From positions 1 to 64,000 of the forward strand of contig JABMNO010000041.1 in assembly GCA_013204555.1 (NCBI GenBank): a DNA stretch of 64,000 nucleotides, read 5' to 3'. The stretch's first letter is position 1, and each line of letters starts with the position of its first letter. The DNA comes from Chloroflexota bacterium. Lineage in GTDB: Bacteria > Chloroflexota > Dehalococcoidia > Lucifugimonadales > Lucifugimonadaceae. This document shows positions 1 to 8,950 of this stretch, in pieces. The position numbers and the translations under genes are program-made. The notes under the pieces are model-generated. The model was not told the DNA's origin and ran no database searches. It worked only from the letters and a program-made list of their open reading frames with translations.

Positions 1-66
1 GTCGCCAGAGAGGTGTTCAATATCCTCAAGAATCTCCCAACCTCTCAGGCCAAAATGGTCGCTTGA
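1..66 (+). CDS. C-terminal tail of an upstream gene (partial)
   Basis: An open frame enters from the left edge and stops with TGA at 64-66. The 21 visible residues include NILKNLPTSQ and end AKMVA. This is too short to assign a family. The gap to the next start at 301 holds no other gene. It could also be a chance open frame, since only 66 bases are visible. Confidence 0.35.
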   Translation, partial: VAREVFNILKNLPTSQAKMVA

Positions 67-300
67 CATCTATAGGAGCATCGGATGCGGTGCATTCACG
101 TCATTCGAAGGGGCACCTTCCATTCGTCCTCCTGAGGCCCGGCTCCGCGGACCGTAAGGATCTCATCCCCAACGCACGAAGATCGCCACCCTGCAACTAC
201 GCTTCGACGCCACGCCCAACTGCCAACTACCAATGTGTCAATAACCCACAACGTTGTACGTTGCTCATTCGATGTCCCTCGGTAAGACCGGAGTCGAAAC

Positions 301-1230
301 ATGAACCTACTCATCATCGGCGGCACCGGCTTCTTCGGCCCAACCGTCGTGCAACGAGCGCTCGATGCTCATCACGATGTCCTCGTCTACCACCGAGCCA
401 CACACGACCGCGAGCGTGATCCTGATGTTCCTCATCTCCACGGCAGCACCTTGGAGGTTGGCCAACATATCGCCGCGATCAAAGACTTCGCTCCCGACGC
501 CGTTATCGACACCAGCCAGTTCATGGCCGAAACGACCGAAGCAGTAATCGACACAATTGTCGGCCTCTGCGAACGCTACATCCTGGTCAGCAGCGCTGAT
601 GTGTATCGGGCGTTCGGCGTCGTGCATGGCACCGAGCCAGGGCCACTACAGGCGATGCCGGTGAACGAGGACGCTGAGTTGAGAACGAAGAAGTCGTTCG
701 ATTCGGTCGCGACCGAGTTCGAAGACAACTTGTATGCAGAGCGGGCCGCGCTGGGCCAGAATCGCGTTCCAGCGACGATCGTGCGTGCGCCTGCGATGTT
801 TGGCGCCGGAGACACGCACGGAAGAATCAGCTTCCCGATGAAGCGACTCCAGGAATCTGGCGGCATGCTCGTGCTCCCGGAAGAAGCAGCAGGCTTCCGC
901 CACACCCACGGATATGTCGACAACGTTGCCGATGCGTTGCTGCTCTGCGCGGCCGACCGGCGAGATGGCAACTTCGTCTACAACGCTGGCTATCCTAACG
1001 GCCTCTCGGTGATGGAGCGATTCACGCTGGTTGCCGAGGCGATGGGCTGGGATGGAGAAATCACTTCATCACCAGACTTGAAGAGTCAGGACACGATCAA
1101 CTTCAATCAGGAGCTAATCATGGACACGACTCGTATTCGCAACAATCTGGGATACAAGGAAACCGTGGGACTCAAGGACGCGATACGGAGCGCTGTGGCG
1201 TGGGAGTTACAGCAATGTCAACGCAAGTGA
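301..1230 (+). CDS. NAD-dependent epimerase/dehydratase (extended SDR)
   Basis: A 309-residue extended short-chain dehydrogenase. The N-terminus carries the Rossmann glycine motif GGTGFFG at about residues 7-13 after a hydrophobic strand, as in sugar-nucleotide epimerases and isoflavone-reductase-like enzymes. Near residue 100 there is LVSSADVYRAFG, the usual strand with catalytic Ser. The expected YxxxK is weak: the matching helix reads LYAERAALG, without a clear Lys, so classical epimerase activity is uncertain. Later, IVRAPAMFGAGD resembles the conserved R-P-x-x-x-[YF]-G-P-G segment of the family. The ATG at 301 is the natural start because the glycine motif follows at once. The substrate is unknown. 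It is followed after about 45 bp by uvrB in the same direction. Confidence 0.85.
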   Translation: MNLLIIGGTGFFGPTVVQRALDAHHDVLVYHRATHDRERDPDVPHLHGSTLEVGQHIAAIKDFAPDAVIDTSQFMAETTEAVIDTIVGLCERYILVSSADVYRAFGVVHGTEPGPLQAMPVNEDAELRTKKSFDSVATEFEDNLYAERAALGQNRVPATIVRAPAMFGAGDTHGRISFPMKRLQESGGMLVLPEEAAGFRHTHGYVDNVADALLLCAADRRDGNFVYNAGYPNGLSVMERFTLVAEAMGWDGEITSSPDLKSQDTINFNQELIMDTTRIRNNLGYKETVGLKDAIRSAVAWELQQCQRK

Positions 1231-1275
1231 CACGTCTTGAGATATACACACTGGTGTCCCTGCTACACTCAAGCC

Positions 1276-3300
1276 ATGCCTGATTTTGAGATTGTTTCCC
1301 ACTTCAAGCCTATGGGCGATCAGCCGCACGCCATTGAGGTGTTGAACTCTGGCCTGAACGAAGGTCTGAAGCACCAGACGTTGCTGGGCGTTACCGGTAG
1401 CGGCAAGACCTTCACGATGGCTGCGATCATCGAAAAGCAGCAGCGGCCTACCCTTGTCCTGGCGCATAACAAGACGCTGGCGGCGCAGCTGGCGCAGGAA
1501 TTCCAGGACTTCTTCCCGAACAACGCCGTCGAATACTTCGTCTCCTACTACGACTACTACCAGCCAGAAGCGTATGTCCCCAACTCTGACACCTATATAG
1601 AGAAGGAGTCGGACGTCAACGAGGAGATCGATAAGCTCCGCCACGCCGCCACCCGTGCGCTGCTGACCCGTCGGGACACCATCATCGTGGCGTCCGTATC
1701 GTGCATCTACGGCCTGGGCTCACCAGAAGAGTACAAGCAGTTCGTTCTGGAGCTGAAAAAAGGTCCGAGCAAAGGCCGCAGTTGGATCGTCCACAAGCTG
1801 ATCGACATGCAATACGAGCGGAACGATTTCGATATGGCCCGCGGCCGATTCCGGGTCCGAGGCGACACGCTGGAGGTGATGCCCTCGTATGAAGATCTGG
1901 CGGTGCGCGTGCAGTTCTGGGGCGACGAGATAGAGAAGATCGTTGAACTAGATCCGCTCACCGGAGAGATTCTGAAAGACCTCGATTCTCTTGATATCTA
2001 CCCGGCCAAGCATTTCGTCACCTCAGATGAGCGACTACAAAACGGACTCGACGGCATCGAAAAAGAGCTTGATGAGCGGCTGATCGAACTACGATCGCAG
2101 GGTAAGTTGCTGGAAGAACAGCGGCTTGAGTCGCGCACCCGGTACGACATGGAGATGCTGCGTGAGACCGGCTACTGCGCGGGAGTCGAGAACTACTCGA
2201 TGCACCTTGGCGGACGCCAACCGGGAAGTACGCCGTCGACGCTTCTAGACTACTTCCCACAGGACGCGCTGTTCTTCATCGACGAATCACACATGACCCT
2301 CCCGCAGGTGAGAGGCATGTATCACGGCGACGTGGCTCGCAAAACGACGCTCGTTGACTACGGATTCAGGTTGCCATCGGCCATCGACAATCGACCGCTG
2401 AGCTTCGAAGAGTTCGAAGAGCATGTAAACCAGATCACATACGTCTCCGCCACGCCGGGTCCCTACGAAGCGGCGCACGAGCAACGGCGTGTGGAGCAGG
2501 TAATCCGCCCTACAGGATTGCTGGATCCAACTGTTGAGGTGAAACCATCCGCGGGCCAGGTGGATGATCTGATAGAGGAGATTGGCGTCCGCGTAAAAAG
2601 GCACGAGCGGGTACTGGTAACGACTCTCACGAAGCGGATGGCGGAAGAGCTATCCGACTATCTCAAAGAGATGGGCGTCCGAACTCAGTACATGCACAGT
2701 GAGATCGACACGTTCGAGCGGACAGAGATCCTGCGCGATTTGCGGCTGGGAATCTATGATGTGGTGGTGGGGATAAATCTCTTGAGGGAGGGTCTTGACC
2801 TGCCGGAGGTGAGCCTTGTGGCGATTCTTGACGCCGACAAGGAAGGATTCCTGCGGTCCAACTCATCGCTGATCCAGACGATGGGGCGCGCTGCTCGGCA
2901 CGTTGAAGGCCACGTCATCATGTATGCCGACCGCATAACTGATTCAATGAAAAACGCGCTGGATGAGACTGATCGTCGCCGAAAAATCCAGGATGCCCAC
3001 AACGTTGACCACGGCATTTCTCCAGCCTCAATTGTGAAGGAAGTGCGTGACATCACTCAGCGCGTGAAGATGGTGGCTGAAGAACGCACCCAGTACCTGA
3101 CAGGTGGCCCGGCCTCACGCGGCGAACTGCCGCGTGATGAACTCGTCCGACTCGTGAAAGACCTGGAAAGCCAGATGCGAAAAGCTGCAGGCGCGCTTGA
3201 GTTCGAAAAGGCAGCGCTTATCCGCGACCAGATCGTAGACCTCCGCAAGGTACTTGTGGATGATGCCATTGCCAAGCCTGCCGCGACGCCGGTGCGCTGA
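1276..3300 (+). CDS. uvrB: UvrB, excinuclease ABC subunit B
   Basis: Damage-verifying helicase-like subunit of nucleotide excision repair, which loads UvrC after UvrA delivers it to a lesion. From the ATG at 1276 ([17 protein letters not shown], the usual family start) it is 674 residues, normal for UvrB. Visible motifs: Walker [11 protein letters not shown] near residue 40; the beta-hairpin region [14 protein letters not shown] near residue 90 that locks DNA strands; DEXX box FIDESH near residue 335; helicase motifs INLLREGLD and QTMGRAARH in the second RecA domain; and a C-terminal UVR domain (about residues 628-665, [13 protein letters not shown]) that binds UvrC. An in-frame ATG at 1237 adds 13 residues not typical of the family. 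Ends at a strong hairpin shared with the convergent MFS gene. Confidence 0.98.
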   Translation: MPDFEIVSHFKPMGDQPHAIEVLNSGLNEGLKHQTLLGVTGSGKTFTMAAIIEKQQRPTLVLAHNKTLAAQLAQEFQDFFPNNAVEYFVSYYDYYQPEAYVPNSDTYIEKESDVNEEIDKLRHAATRALLTRRDTIIVASVSCIYGLGSPEEYKQFVLELKKGPSKGRSWIVHKLIDMQYERNDFDMARGRFRVRGDTLEVMPSYEDLAVRVQFWGDEIEKIVELDPLTGEILKDLDSLDIYPAKHFVTSDERLQNGLDGIEKELDERLIELRSQGKLLEEQRLESRTRYDMEMLRETGYCAGVENYSMHLGGRQPGSTPSTLLDYFPQDALFFIDESHMTLPQVRGMYHGDVARKTTLVDYGFRLPSAIDNRPLSFEEFEEHVNQITYVSATPGPYEAAHEQRRVEQVIRPTGLLDPTVEVKPSAGQVDDLIEEIGVRVKRHERVLVTTLTKRMAEELSDYLKEMGVRTQYMHSEIDTFERTEILRDLRLGIYDVVVGINLLREGLDLPEVSLVAILDADKEGFLRSNSSLIQTMGRAARHVEGHVIMYADRITDSMKNALDETDRRRKIQDAHNVDHGISPASIVKEVRDITQRVKMVAEERTQYLTGGPASRGELPRDELVRLVKDLESQMRKAAGALEFEKAALIRDQIVDLRKVLVDDAIAKPAATPVR

Positions 3301-3329
3301 CCAGACGGTTAGAGGGGCGACGCGCTAAA

Positions 3330-3380
3330 CCAGTCAGGCTGGGGAGGGATGCACGGAGCCTCGCTCCTCAGCCTGACTGG
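3330..3380. terminator. bidirectional terminator between uvrB and the MFS gene
   Basis: Arms CCAGTCAGGCTG (3330-3341) and CAGCCTGACTGG (3369-3380) are perfectly complementary over 12 bp. The stem extends inward through GGAG/CTCC after one G-T pair. On the plus strand it is followed by ATGTCTTGTT. It lies in the 88-bp gap between the convergent stop codons of uvrB and the MFS gene, so it can serve both. There is no long U-run. Confidence 0.75.
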
Positions 3381-3388
3381 ATGTCTTG

Positions 3389-4678
3389 TTACTCCGCGAC
3401 CGCTCCGTGCCGCTTCGTCATGATGTGGGCTATCCCGTAACCAACTGCGCCGATGATGGCCATCGTCCCGACAGCTATCTGCGGGCCAAAGGACTCGGCG
3501 ATGAGGCCGAGTGCCAGTACTCCTACCGGCTGGAGGCCCACTATCAGGAACCGGATGCTTTGCACACGGCCACGGAACTCGTCAGCTGAGGCGACTTGAG
3601 CCACGGTCATGTTGGTGACCATGAACGTGGTTTGCGAGAGACCGGCAATGGTCGCGAACGCCATGCTGAGGGTAAGCGACGATGAAGCGGCGAACCCCAG
3701 AACGCTCAAAACCAGGACTATTGCTGCCACGAGTTCGATCCGCTGATGTGGGATCTTTGAGGCTAGCGCAACCGAGAATATCGAGCCGAATAGCGCACCG
3801 AAACCGGCGGCCAGCGTTAGCAGGCCGAGAACCTCTGGGCCGCGCTTCAGCACATCAGCAGCGAAGGTCGGCATCAGGGCGTTCCACGTGGAAATTGTGA
3901 CGATCACTATCAGTGCGCCAATGAGGAGACTCCGCAATTCTGGATTCGAACCCACGTAGCGGAGACCATCTTTCAGAGCCTGCAATGGAGCGGCAACCTT
4001 CGACCTGTCGGCGCATTCACCATCAAAGTGGACCGACTTGTAGAGGAAGATGGCTGGCAATGTGAAGAACAAGCTGGCCGAGAGCGCTGCTTCAGTGCCA
4101 AATTGGCCGATGAGAATCCCGCCCATAGCGGGACCGGCGATCTGCGCGAGGTTGAACACCACGGCAGAAAGGCCAATGCCACGCTGAAGTTCTTTCGCTG
4201 GTACAAGGTGCGAGATGACTGACATCCTTGAAGGGCCAGCGGTCGCCATGATGACGCCTGTGAATCCGGACAGGAGCAGCACGTGCCAGACCTGCACGTT
4301 GCCAAAGATTGCTATCGCAGTCAGCGCCACATAGCCGATCAGCGCGGCCGACTCGGCGCCAAGAACGATCTTTCTGCGGTTAGCGCGGTCGGCCAGGATT
4401 CCGGCTGGAAGTGACAGGATGAGCATTGGTAGCAACATCGTGATCGGCACCAGTGACACCAGGAATGGCGAACCGGTCATATCCTGGACCAGCCAGCTTC
4501 GGGTGATTATCTGTATCCAGAACGCGGTGAAACTGAGAAGGCCTGCGAACCAGAATCGTCGGTACGCTGAGTATGCGAAAGGGCCGCCAAGTATGGAGGA
4601 CTTGCTTTTGTTTGCTGCCGTGTGAAGTCCGGCACTGGTGCGCGTTGAGGCGGCAGAGATTAAGTGGAGCGTTGCCAA
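3389..4678 (-). CDS. MFS transporter (EntS/MFS_3-like exporter)
   Basis: A 429-residue integral membrane protein with about 12 hydrophobic segments. After a 35-residue cytoplasmic leader comes FWFAGLLSFTAFWIQ (TM1). The loop between TM2 and TM3 carries GILADRANRRK, the major-facilitator motif A (G-x-x-x-D-R-x-x-R-R). The layout fits the MFS_3 branch (enterobactin-exporter-like drug or metabolite efflux). The substrate is unknown. Transcribed away from the 4.68-4.97 kb regulatory gap, which contains a TetR-operator-like palindrome; efflux genes are often controlled this way, but no regulator gene is adjacent. Confidence 0.88.
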   Translation of the reverse strand: MATLHLISAASTRTSAGLHTAANKSKSSILGGPFAYSAYRRFWFAGLLSFTAFWIQIITRSWLVQDMTGSPFLVSLVPITMLLPMLILSLPAGILADRANRRKIVLGAESAALIGYVALTAIAIFGNVQVWHVLLLSGFTGVIMATAGPSRMSVISHLVPAKELQRGIGLSAVVFNLAQIAGPAMGGILIGQFGTEAALSASLFFTLPAIFLYKSVHFDGECADRSKVAAPLQALKDGLRYVGSNPELRSLLIGALIVIVTISTWNALMPTFAADVLKRGPEVLGLLTLAAGFGALFGSIFSVALASKIPHQRIELVAAIVLVLSVLGFAASSSLTLSMAFATIAGLSQTTFMVTNMTVAQVASADEFRGRVQSIRFLIVGLQPVGVLALGLIAESFGPQIAVGTMAIIGAVGYGIAHIMTKRHGAVAE

Positions 4679-4770
4679 TGGGGTAGTCGGTTGCCTGCGG
4701 CGAAGGCCGCTGATGGAGGGTTGGAGAGTTGAGTGTTTATAGTCTGTTAGAAATTATTCACCCCCCATAA

Positions 4771-4790
4771 GTAAGTGAGCACTCATTTAC
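4771..4790. promoter_or_regulatory. TetR-operator-like palindrome upstream of the MFS gene
   Basis: The 20-bp site GTAAGTGAGCACTCATTTAC is an inverted repeat with 9-bp arms, one mismatch and a 2-bp centre. The core TGAGCACTCA is perfectly symmetric. It lies about 93 bp upstream of the MFS start and 180 bp upstream of the DUF59 gene. Such TGAGxxCTCA palindromes are typical of TetR-family operators. The assignment is by shape only. Confidence 0.4.
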
Positions 4791-4884
4791 CAGGGCCAAT
4801 TTATGGGTGATTTCCGCACTCTCTGTACGGGGGAAGTTACTCGCAGCGGCTCATGATTGTGGATCAGCAGGTGCTGCTTCCTGA

Positions 4885-4913
4885 TTGACCGCCTAATTGG
4901 GTCAATCTAGAAT
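4885..4913 (+). promoter_or_regulatory. sigma-70-type promoter for the DUF59/Mrp pair
   Basis: TTGACC (4885-4890) and TAGAAT (4908-4913) are separated by exactly 17 bp, a near-consensus housekeeping promoter. It ends 56 bp before the ATG of the DUF59 gene. The spacer contains a TTGACC/GGTCAA inverted repeat that overlaps the -35 box and could be an operator. Confidence 0.6.
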
Positions 4914-4969
4914 CAAGTGGTAAGTCAAAGCTATCCCGGCGTGCACACGCTGAGTCAGAGACACCAAAA

Positions 4970-5275
4970 ATGGCAGAACTAACTGTTGAGAGCGTCCAAG
5001 AGGCTCTAAAAGAGGTCTACGACCCCGAGATCCCCGTGAACATCGTGGACCTGGGTTTGGTCTATAACGTCAGCGTGGAAAACGGTGAGGTTGCAGTTGA
5101 TATGACCCTTACCGCACAGGGTTGCGGCATGGGTCCATATATTGCGCAGCAGGCCGAATGGCGAATTGCCGAGATGGAAGACGTAGAAGACGTCACCGTG
5201 AATCTTGTCTGGGATCCGCCATGGTCACCGGAAAGCATCACCGAAGACGGCAAGCGCCTTCTTGGCATCGACTAA
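4970..5275 (+). CDS. DUF59/MIP18 metal-sulfur cluster assembly factor (SufT-like)
   Basis: A 101-residue single-domain protein of the MIP18/SufT/PaaD family, which helps mature Fe-S proteins. Visible hallmarks: [17 protein letters not shown] (the DPE-x-P-x-x-I-x-D-L-G signature, residues 16-32), the TAQGCGMG loop near residue 47 with the conserved Cys, and the WDPPWSPE segment near the C-terminus. The full-length domain stands alone; in many bacteria it is fused to the N-terminus of Mrp. Here the Mrp ATPase follows 96 bp downstream on the same strand, so the pair probably performs the job of the fused protein. Confidence 0.93.
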   Translation: MAELTVESVQEALKEVYDPEIPVNIVDLGLVYNVSVENGEVAVDMTLTAQGCGMGPYIAQQAEWRIAEMEDVEDVTVNLVWDPPWSPESITEDGKRLLGID

Positions 5276-5371
5276 CCACTTCCCTCTTCAATCGAATTAC
5301 GAGCGCACCGTCTGCCCACCATGGCGCGGTGCGTTCTCTTGTGAGTCAACTACCCGCTCCGGAGCCAACAT

Positions 5372-6190
5372 ATGACAGGTCCGCCCGACCGAAAACTCAC
5401 CCCGGACCAGGAACACCGCGTCGCGGGAATCAGGGAGCAATTCAACCAGCGCAGAGCAATCGGCGCACGGCTGGACAAGATCAAGCACAAGATTGGCGTC
5501 TATAGCGCCAAGGGTGGGGTTGGCAAAACGACAGTCGCCGTGAACCTCGCTGTGCTTTTGGCGCAGGAAGGTGCGCGGGTGGGCATCTTCGATGTGGACA
5601 TCGACACACCTAACGTGACCCGGGTGCTGCGAATCTCTGAGCCACCAACGCAGAATGAGGATGAGTCGTTTACGCCATCATCTCGCTTTGGCGTCAAAGT
5701 GATGTCCATGGCATTCTTCCAGCAGAACGAGGAAGAGGCGACCATCTGGCGCGGACCTATGATCCATAACGCAATCAATCAGTTTTTGACGATGACGGAG
5801 TGGGGCGAGCTCGATTACCTGATAGTCGACCTTCCGCCGGGCACTTCTGACGCTCCACTAACCGTGATGCAAACGCTCAACCTGGACGGGTTCATCACAG
5901 TCACCACACCGCAGGAACTCGCGGCGTTGGATGCCAAACGGTCAATCAACATGGTCAAGCGCCTCAACCTCAAGGTATTTGGCGTGGTCGAGAACATGTC
6001 AGGTGACATTTTCGGTCGTGGCGCTGGGCGCGAACTGGCAGAGGAGATGGATCTGCCATTCTTTGGATCGTTTGAACTCCGGGCTGATTACCGCGACGAC
6101 AAGCGGCCGGCGGTACTCGTCTCGAACGAAATCGCAGACGAGTATCACACCGTGGCCGAGGCGCTTCGGAAACGAATTGCCGCCGAATAA
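5372..6190 (+). CDS. Mrp/NBP35-family P-loop ATPase, lacking the CxxC motif
   Basis: A 272-residue MinD/Mrp-type ATPase implicated in Fe-S cluster carriage. Deviant Walker A SAKGGVGKTTVAVNL lies around residues 48-62, the A-prime segment GIFDVDIDTPN about 25 residues later, and the Walker B-like YLIVDLPPGTSDAPL near residue 150. GVVENMSGDIFGRGAG follows the normal Mrp order, but the CxxC that usually lies between ENM and the FG-rich stretch, and bridges a 4Fe-4S cluster in the dimer, is absent. The N-terminal 40 residues (charged, helical) replace the usual DUF59 domain, which is encoded separately just upstream. It may be a carrier variant with different ligands or a regulatory ATPase. Confidence 0.88.
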   Translation: MTGPPDRKLTPDQEHRVAGIREQFNQRRAIGARLDKIKHKIGVYSAKGGVGKTTVAVNLAVLLAQEGARVGIFDVDIDTPNVTRVLRISEPPTQNEDESFTPSSRFGVKVMSMAFFQQNEEEATIWRGPMIHNAINQFLTMTEWGELDYLIVDLPPGTSDAPLTVMQTLNLDGFITVTTPQELAALDAKRSINMVKRLNLKVFGVVENMSGDIFGRGAGRELAEEMDLPFFGSFELRADYRDDKRPAVLVSNEIADEYHTVAEALRKRIAAE

Positions 6191-6195
6191 CCAGA

Positions 6196-6690
6196 TTACA
6201 TTCGGTGGTTTTCGCTCAGTGCGATACGGATTCTGAGGATTCCGAGGTCGCTGTTGAACGTGACCAGAATCTGATCTGCTGCGGTCGTCGTGAACCTGCT
6301 GCCCGCTGGCTCAATGATGACCGGTGGGCTGATGTCGCAAGCGTAGCCATTCTGCGCGAGAAGCGTTGCTGCGTTACCCGTAATCATGTTGGCGAGTTCA
6401 CCGAGGGCCGACAGACCCATCTGACTGATCTCAGAGCTTGGCTCCTCTTCAAGCATCTTCGCTACTGCAGCGCTTGCACAGTCATCGGCAAATCCGTAGA
6501 GGACGTTGCCTTCCAACTTACCGCTGACTCCAATGACCGCCGTGAGGTCTTCGGTCGTGAACTGGTGGGATACCAGCTCAGCGCCGATGAGTTCCAGGTC
6601 ACATCCCAGCTCAGCCTGCCAGACATGCTTTGCCGGTGAAAGAAATGGGTTAACCCATTCTGCGCGTACTTTAGGTTGCGTTGAAGTCAT
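6196..6690 (-). CDS. CheX-like chemotaxis phosphatase-family protein
   Basis: A 164-residue protein from the ATG at 6690 (MTSTQPKVRAEWVNPFL). It has the CheX/CheC-type fold features: an early VNPFLSPAKHVWQ helix, the GVSGKLEGNVLYGF strand pair, and SALGELANMITGNAATLL, which contains the E-x-x-N pair used by CheX phosphatases against phosphorylated CheY. No other chemotaxis genes are in the window, so a role in dephosphorylating a stand-alone response regulator is more likely than classical chemotaxis. Convergent with the Mrp gene, with only 5 bp between stop codons. Confidence 0.75.
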   Translation of the reverse strand: MTSTQPKVRAEWVNPFLSPAKHVWQAELGCDLELIGAELVSHQFTTEDLTAVIGVSGKLEGNVLYGFADDCASAAVAKMLEEEPSSEISQMGLSALGELANMITGNAATLLAQNGYACDISPPVIIEPAGSRFTTTAADQILVTFNSDLGILRIRIALSENHRM

Positions 6691-6929
6691 CGATTTCGAT
6701 CTTCCCCATATGTGTCTTGCACATTCCCAGTCCGTTGTGATCACAGGTTCAACCGAACCCACTGGTCCGGTCTCCAGCTAATTGTTCGGCTGCCCACGAA
6801 TAATTCACACCGTGAGGACCATGCTCAATACCGCGGAGAGCACGTAGAGGACGTGGGTCACAACTATGCGGTTGATCAGGGTGATATCACCCTTTTCCTA
6901 CGAGTCGTCCTGTGTAGATGAGGCTGGAG

Positions 6930-7784
6930 TTAGCGAATCTCGGCGGCGAACCCCCGGATCAGATCGTCCGCAGATTCGGCATAAACCGTGTCGCTTGCAT
7001 CAACCAGACGAAACATTTCAGCAGCGCCCTGATGGAACCCGCCAGTGACGCCAACCGACTCAAAGGTTGACGCTATCTCCTCCATCTCGCCGATCCATCG
7101 ACCTGCCACCGATGGCAACCGCATCACTCCGGCTCTTGCACCCTCCAGACTCGCTGCCTGGCTGTGTTCCAACTCTGCAATAAGCTCATCGTAGACACCG
7201 AGACGGCTCGCACTGACAAGCATGGCAGCCTGCAGCGCCGTGATGCCCTTGGTCTGGGCGGCGTAGCACATTTTCAAAGCTGAAGCCCGGCCAAATCCAG
7301 CGCCCACCGGTAGTACTTCAATTCCTTTTCCATCAAGTTCCATCATCTGCTCCAGGTGGGGACCGCTGATGTAAAAACGCGGAGCGTAGCCCTCTCTCGG
7401 CGGGCCTCCGATGATTCCAGCGTCAACGAATCTGGCACCCGAGTTCTCAACGATGTCAGCCATCGCCGCGGCGGTATCGGGTGCGACCGCGTTGCAATCG
7501 GCAAACGTCACCGTCGAGCCGGTTGATGAGGCGGCTGATGCTATTGAAGCGGCCACAGTCGAAGCGCTCGCCGGGACCAGTATGGAGATGACAAGATCGG
7601 ACTCCCGAACGAGAGCGTCCATTCCTCCAACGTCAGCGATACCGCGATCGTTGGCTGAGTCCACAGTTCGCTGCGAACGGCCTCCCAGGCTGGTGACGAC
7701 GTTATATCCGCTTCTCTTGAGCGCGCTCGCCACTGCGCCGCCCATGGCGCCAAGTCCCAACATGCCAACTGTCTCAACGGTCAT
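6930..7784 (-). CDS. NAD(P)-dependent dehydrogenase of the 6PGDH/3-hydroxyisobutyrate type (DUF1932)
   Basis: A 284-residue beta-hydroxyacid dehydrogenase-like protein. The N-terminal Rossmann motif GMLGLGAMGGAVA (about residues 7-19) is the GxGxMG signature. FADCNAVAPDTAAAM and DAGIIGGPPREG match the substrate-binding D-[AG]-x-[IV]-x-G-x-P stretch of the family. The C-terminal half contains ALKMCYAAQTKGITAL, where K aligns with the catalytic Lys, and fits the DUF1932 domain. The start is taken at MTVETVG; an upstream ATG at 7802 adds six residues. It faces a divergent GNAT gene only about 20 bp away, so the promoters must overlap coding sequence or the GNAT start lies further in. Confidence 0.85.
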   Translation of the reverse strand: MTVETVGMLGLGAMGGAVASALKRSGYNVVTSLGGRSQRTVDSANDRGIADVGGMDALVRESDLVISILVPASASTVAASIASAASSTGSTVTFADCNAVAPDTAAAMADIVENSGARFVDAGIIGGPPREGYAPRFYISGPHLEQMMELDGKGIEVLPVGAGFGRASALKMCYAAQTKGITALQAAMLVSASRLGVYDELIAELEHSQAASLEGARAGVMRLPSVAGRWIGEMEEIASTFESVGVTGGFHQGAAEMFRLVDASDTVYAESADDLIRGFAAEIR

Positions 7785-7803
7785 TTTGCCTGCCTTTATC
7801 ACT

Positions 7804-8700
7804 GTGGAAGAATTGAACTGTACATTTCAGGCAGCAATATCGTCAGAGCGATACGACCGCAGAGAGGGCATTACTATTCTCACCCGCGCCAAAATCGACG
7901 ATATCGTTTACGAAACACTCGCTGCTGAGACTTGCTCAATGCCAGCGCATTTCCGGGCTGGCAAAGTTCGAATCTTCGATATGCAGCCAGATCGGCTGAC
8001 CAATCCGTTTCATCGACGGTTTGGGGAGACCGATCCGGCGTTCAAAGCGATCACTACCGGAATCGGCGGTGTGATCTCGGCATCGCCCCAGTGGCTCGAT
8101 GAAGTCAGGGAAATCTACGATGGAGCGGAGCGCGACCGGATATTTGAACCTGCTCGGATGGGACGAATTGCTGAACTGGTCCAAAAAAGTGGAGTGATGA
8201 TCTTCGGTCCTTACCCGCGCTTTATCGCCTACCCGGAGACAGTTGCATCCACCGCAACTCCAAACCTCCACGCAGTAGAGCTAATTGTGGGCGATCCAGG
8301 AGACCGATTCGACGCTGCGGACTGGCCTTACGCTCTTACACCCAATCCGCATGCAAGCCGCCCGGTGAAGGCGGTCTCAATCGCTACGGAAGGCGGCAAA
8401 GTCATCGGCCTCGCCACGATATTCGCTGACTCGGCTCAAATGTGGCAGATCGGCCTCGACGTAGTTGAAGAGCACCGCGGCAAGGGACTTGGGACGGCAC
8501 TGACGCTTGCACTCGCAAGGTACGCACTTGAGTCAGATGCAGTCCCGTACTACGGAGCGACCGCTGCGAACATCCCATCCATCAGGACGGCGATCTCAGC
8601 GGGGCTCAAATTGGCCTGGATGGAAGTATTCTCTGTACCCGCCGAACGCGTTCATCTGAGGTCACTATCCGCGCCATGGGATGAAACACAGGGTGTTTGA
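7804..8700 (+). CDS. GNAT-family N-acetyltransferase
   Basis: The C-terminal GNAT domain is clear: KVIGLATIFADS, then the acetyl-CoA loop VVEEHRGKGLGTALTLAL (the R/Q-x-x-G-x-G/A signature), then YYGATAANIPSIRTAISAGL. The N-terminal part, with KIDDIVYETLAAE and FHRRFGETDPAFKAIT, is a longer lead domain I do not recognise. The start is uncertain. The ORF runs far upstream, but that part is antisense to the neighbouring dehydrogenase. GTG 7804 (298 residues) is taken here because the helix around IDDIVYETL seems coding. ATG 7939 is the first ATG, and an ATT at 7870 behind AGAGAGGG is another possibility. The substrate is unknown. Confidence 0.75.
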   Translation: MEELNCTFQAAISSERYDRREGITILTRAKIDDIVYETLAAETCSMPAHFRAGKVRIFDMQPDRLTNPFHRRFGETDPAFKAITTGIGGVISASPQWLDEVREIYDGAERDRIFEPARMGRIAELVQKSGVMIFGPYPRFIAYPETVASTATPNLHAVELIVGDPGDRFDAADWPYALTPNPHASRPVKAVSIATEGGKVIGLATIFADSAQMWQIGLDVVEEHRGKGLGTALTLALARYALESDAVPYYGATAANIPSIRTAISAGLKLAWMEVFSVPAERVHLRSLSAPWDETQGV

Positions 8701-8712
8701 TTGCCGCAGAGT

Positions 8713-8747
8713 AAAAAGTGCCCTTCGAGGGCATCAGGATACTTTTT
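8713..8747. terminator. bidirectional terminator-like hairpin
   Basis: Inner hairpin TGCCCT-TCG-AGGGCA (8719-8733), flanked by AAAAAGT (8713-8719) and ACTTTTT (8741-8747). On the minus strand the hairpin is followed directly by CTTTTTAC, a textbook intrinsic terminator for the selenoprotein operon that ends at 8951. On the plus strand a T-run follows about 10 nt after the hairpin and could serve the GNAT gene ending at 8700. Confidence 0.7.
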
Positions 8748-8950
8748 CCTTGTGGGATGAATCAAACGCAGTGATCGGTGGCGCGTGTGCCCTCGAGAAC
8801 GCAAACCATCCTGAGCTTATCGAAGGGCGGCGGAGGCGCGCTGCAACAATGAAACGTTATCGTTCTCATCACACGCAGAAACCCTCACGCACCTACGCCG
8901 CTCAGCGTGATGATTGGGAGACCCTCGACGACTCGTGGGCAGCGACCGCC

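Noticed and set aside
6794..6880. Possible ~28-residue hydrophobic peptide on the minus strand (HVLYVLSAVLSMVL)
   Set aside because: No usable start codon or ribosome site; too short to support.
7411..7803. N-terminal extension of the GNAT frame
   Set aside because: This part is antisense to the dehydrogenase and reads as low-complexity Ala/Thr/Ser sequence.
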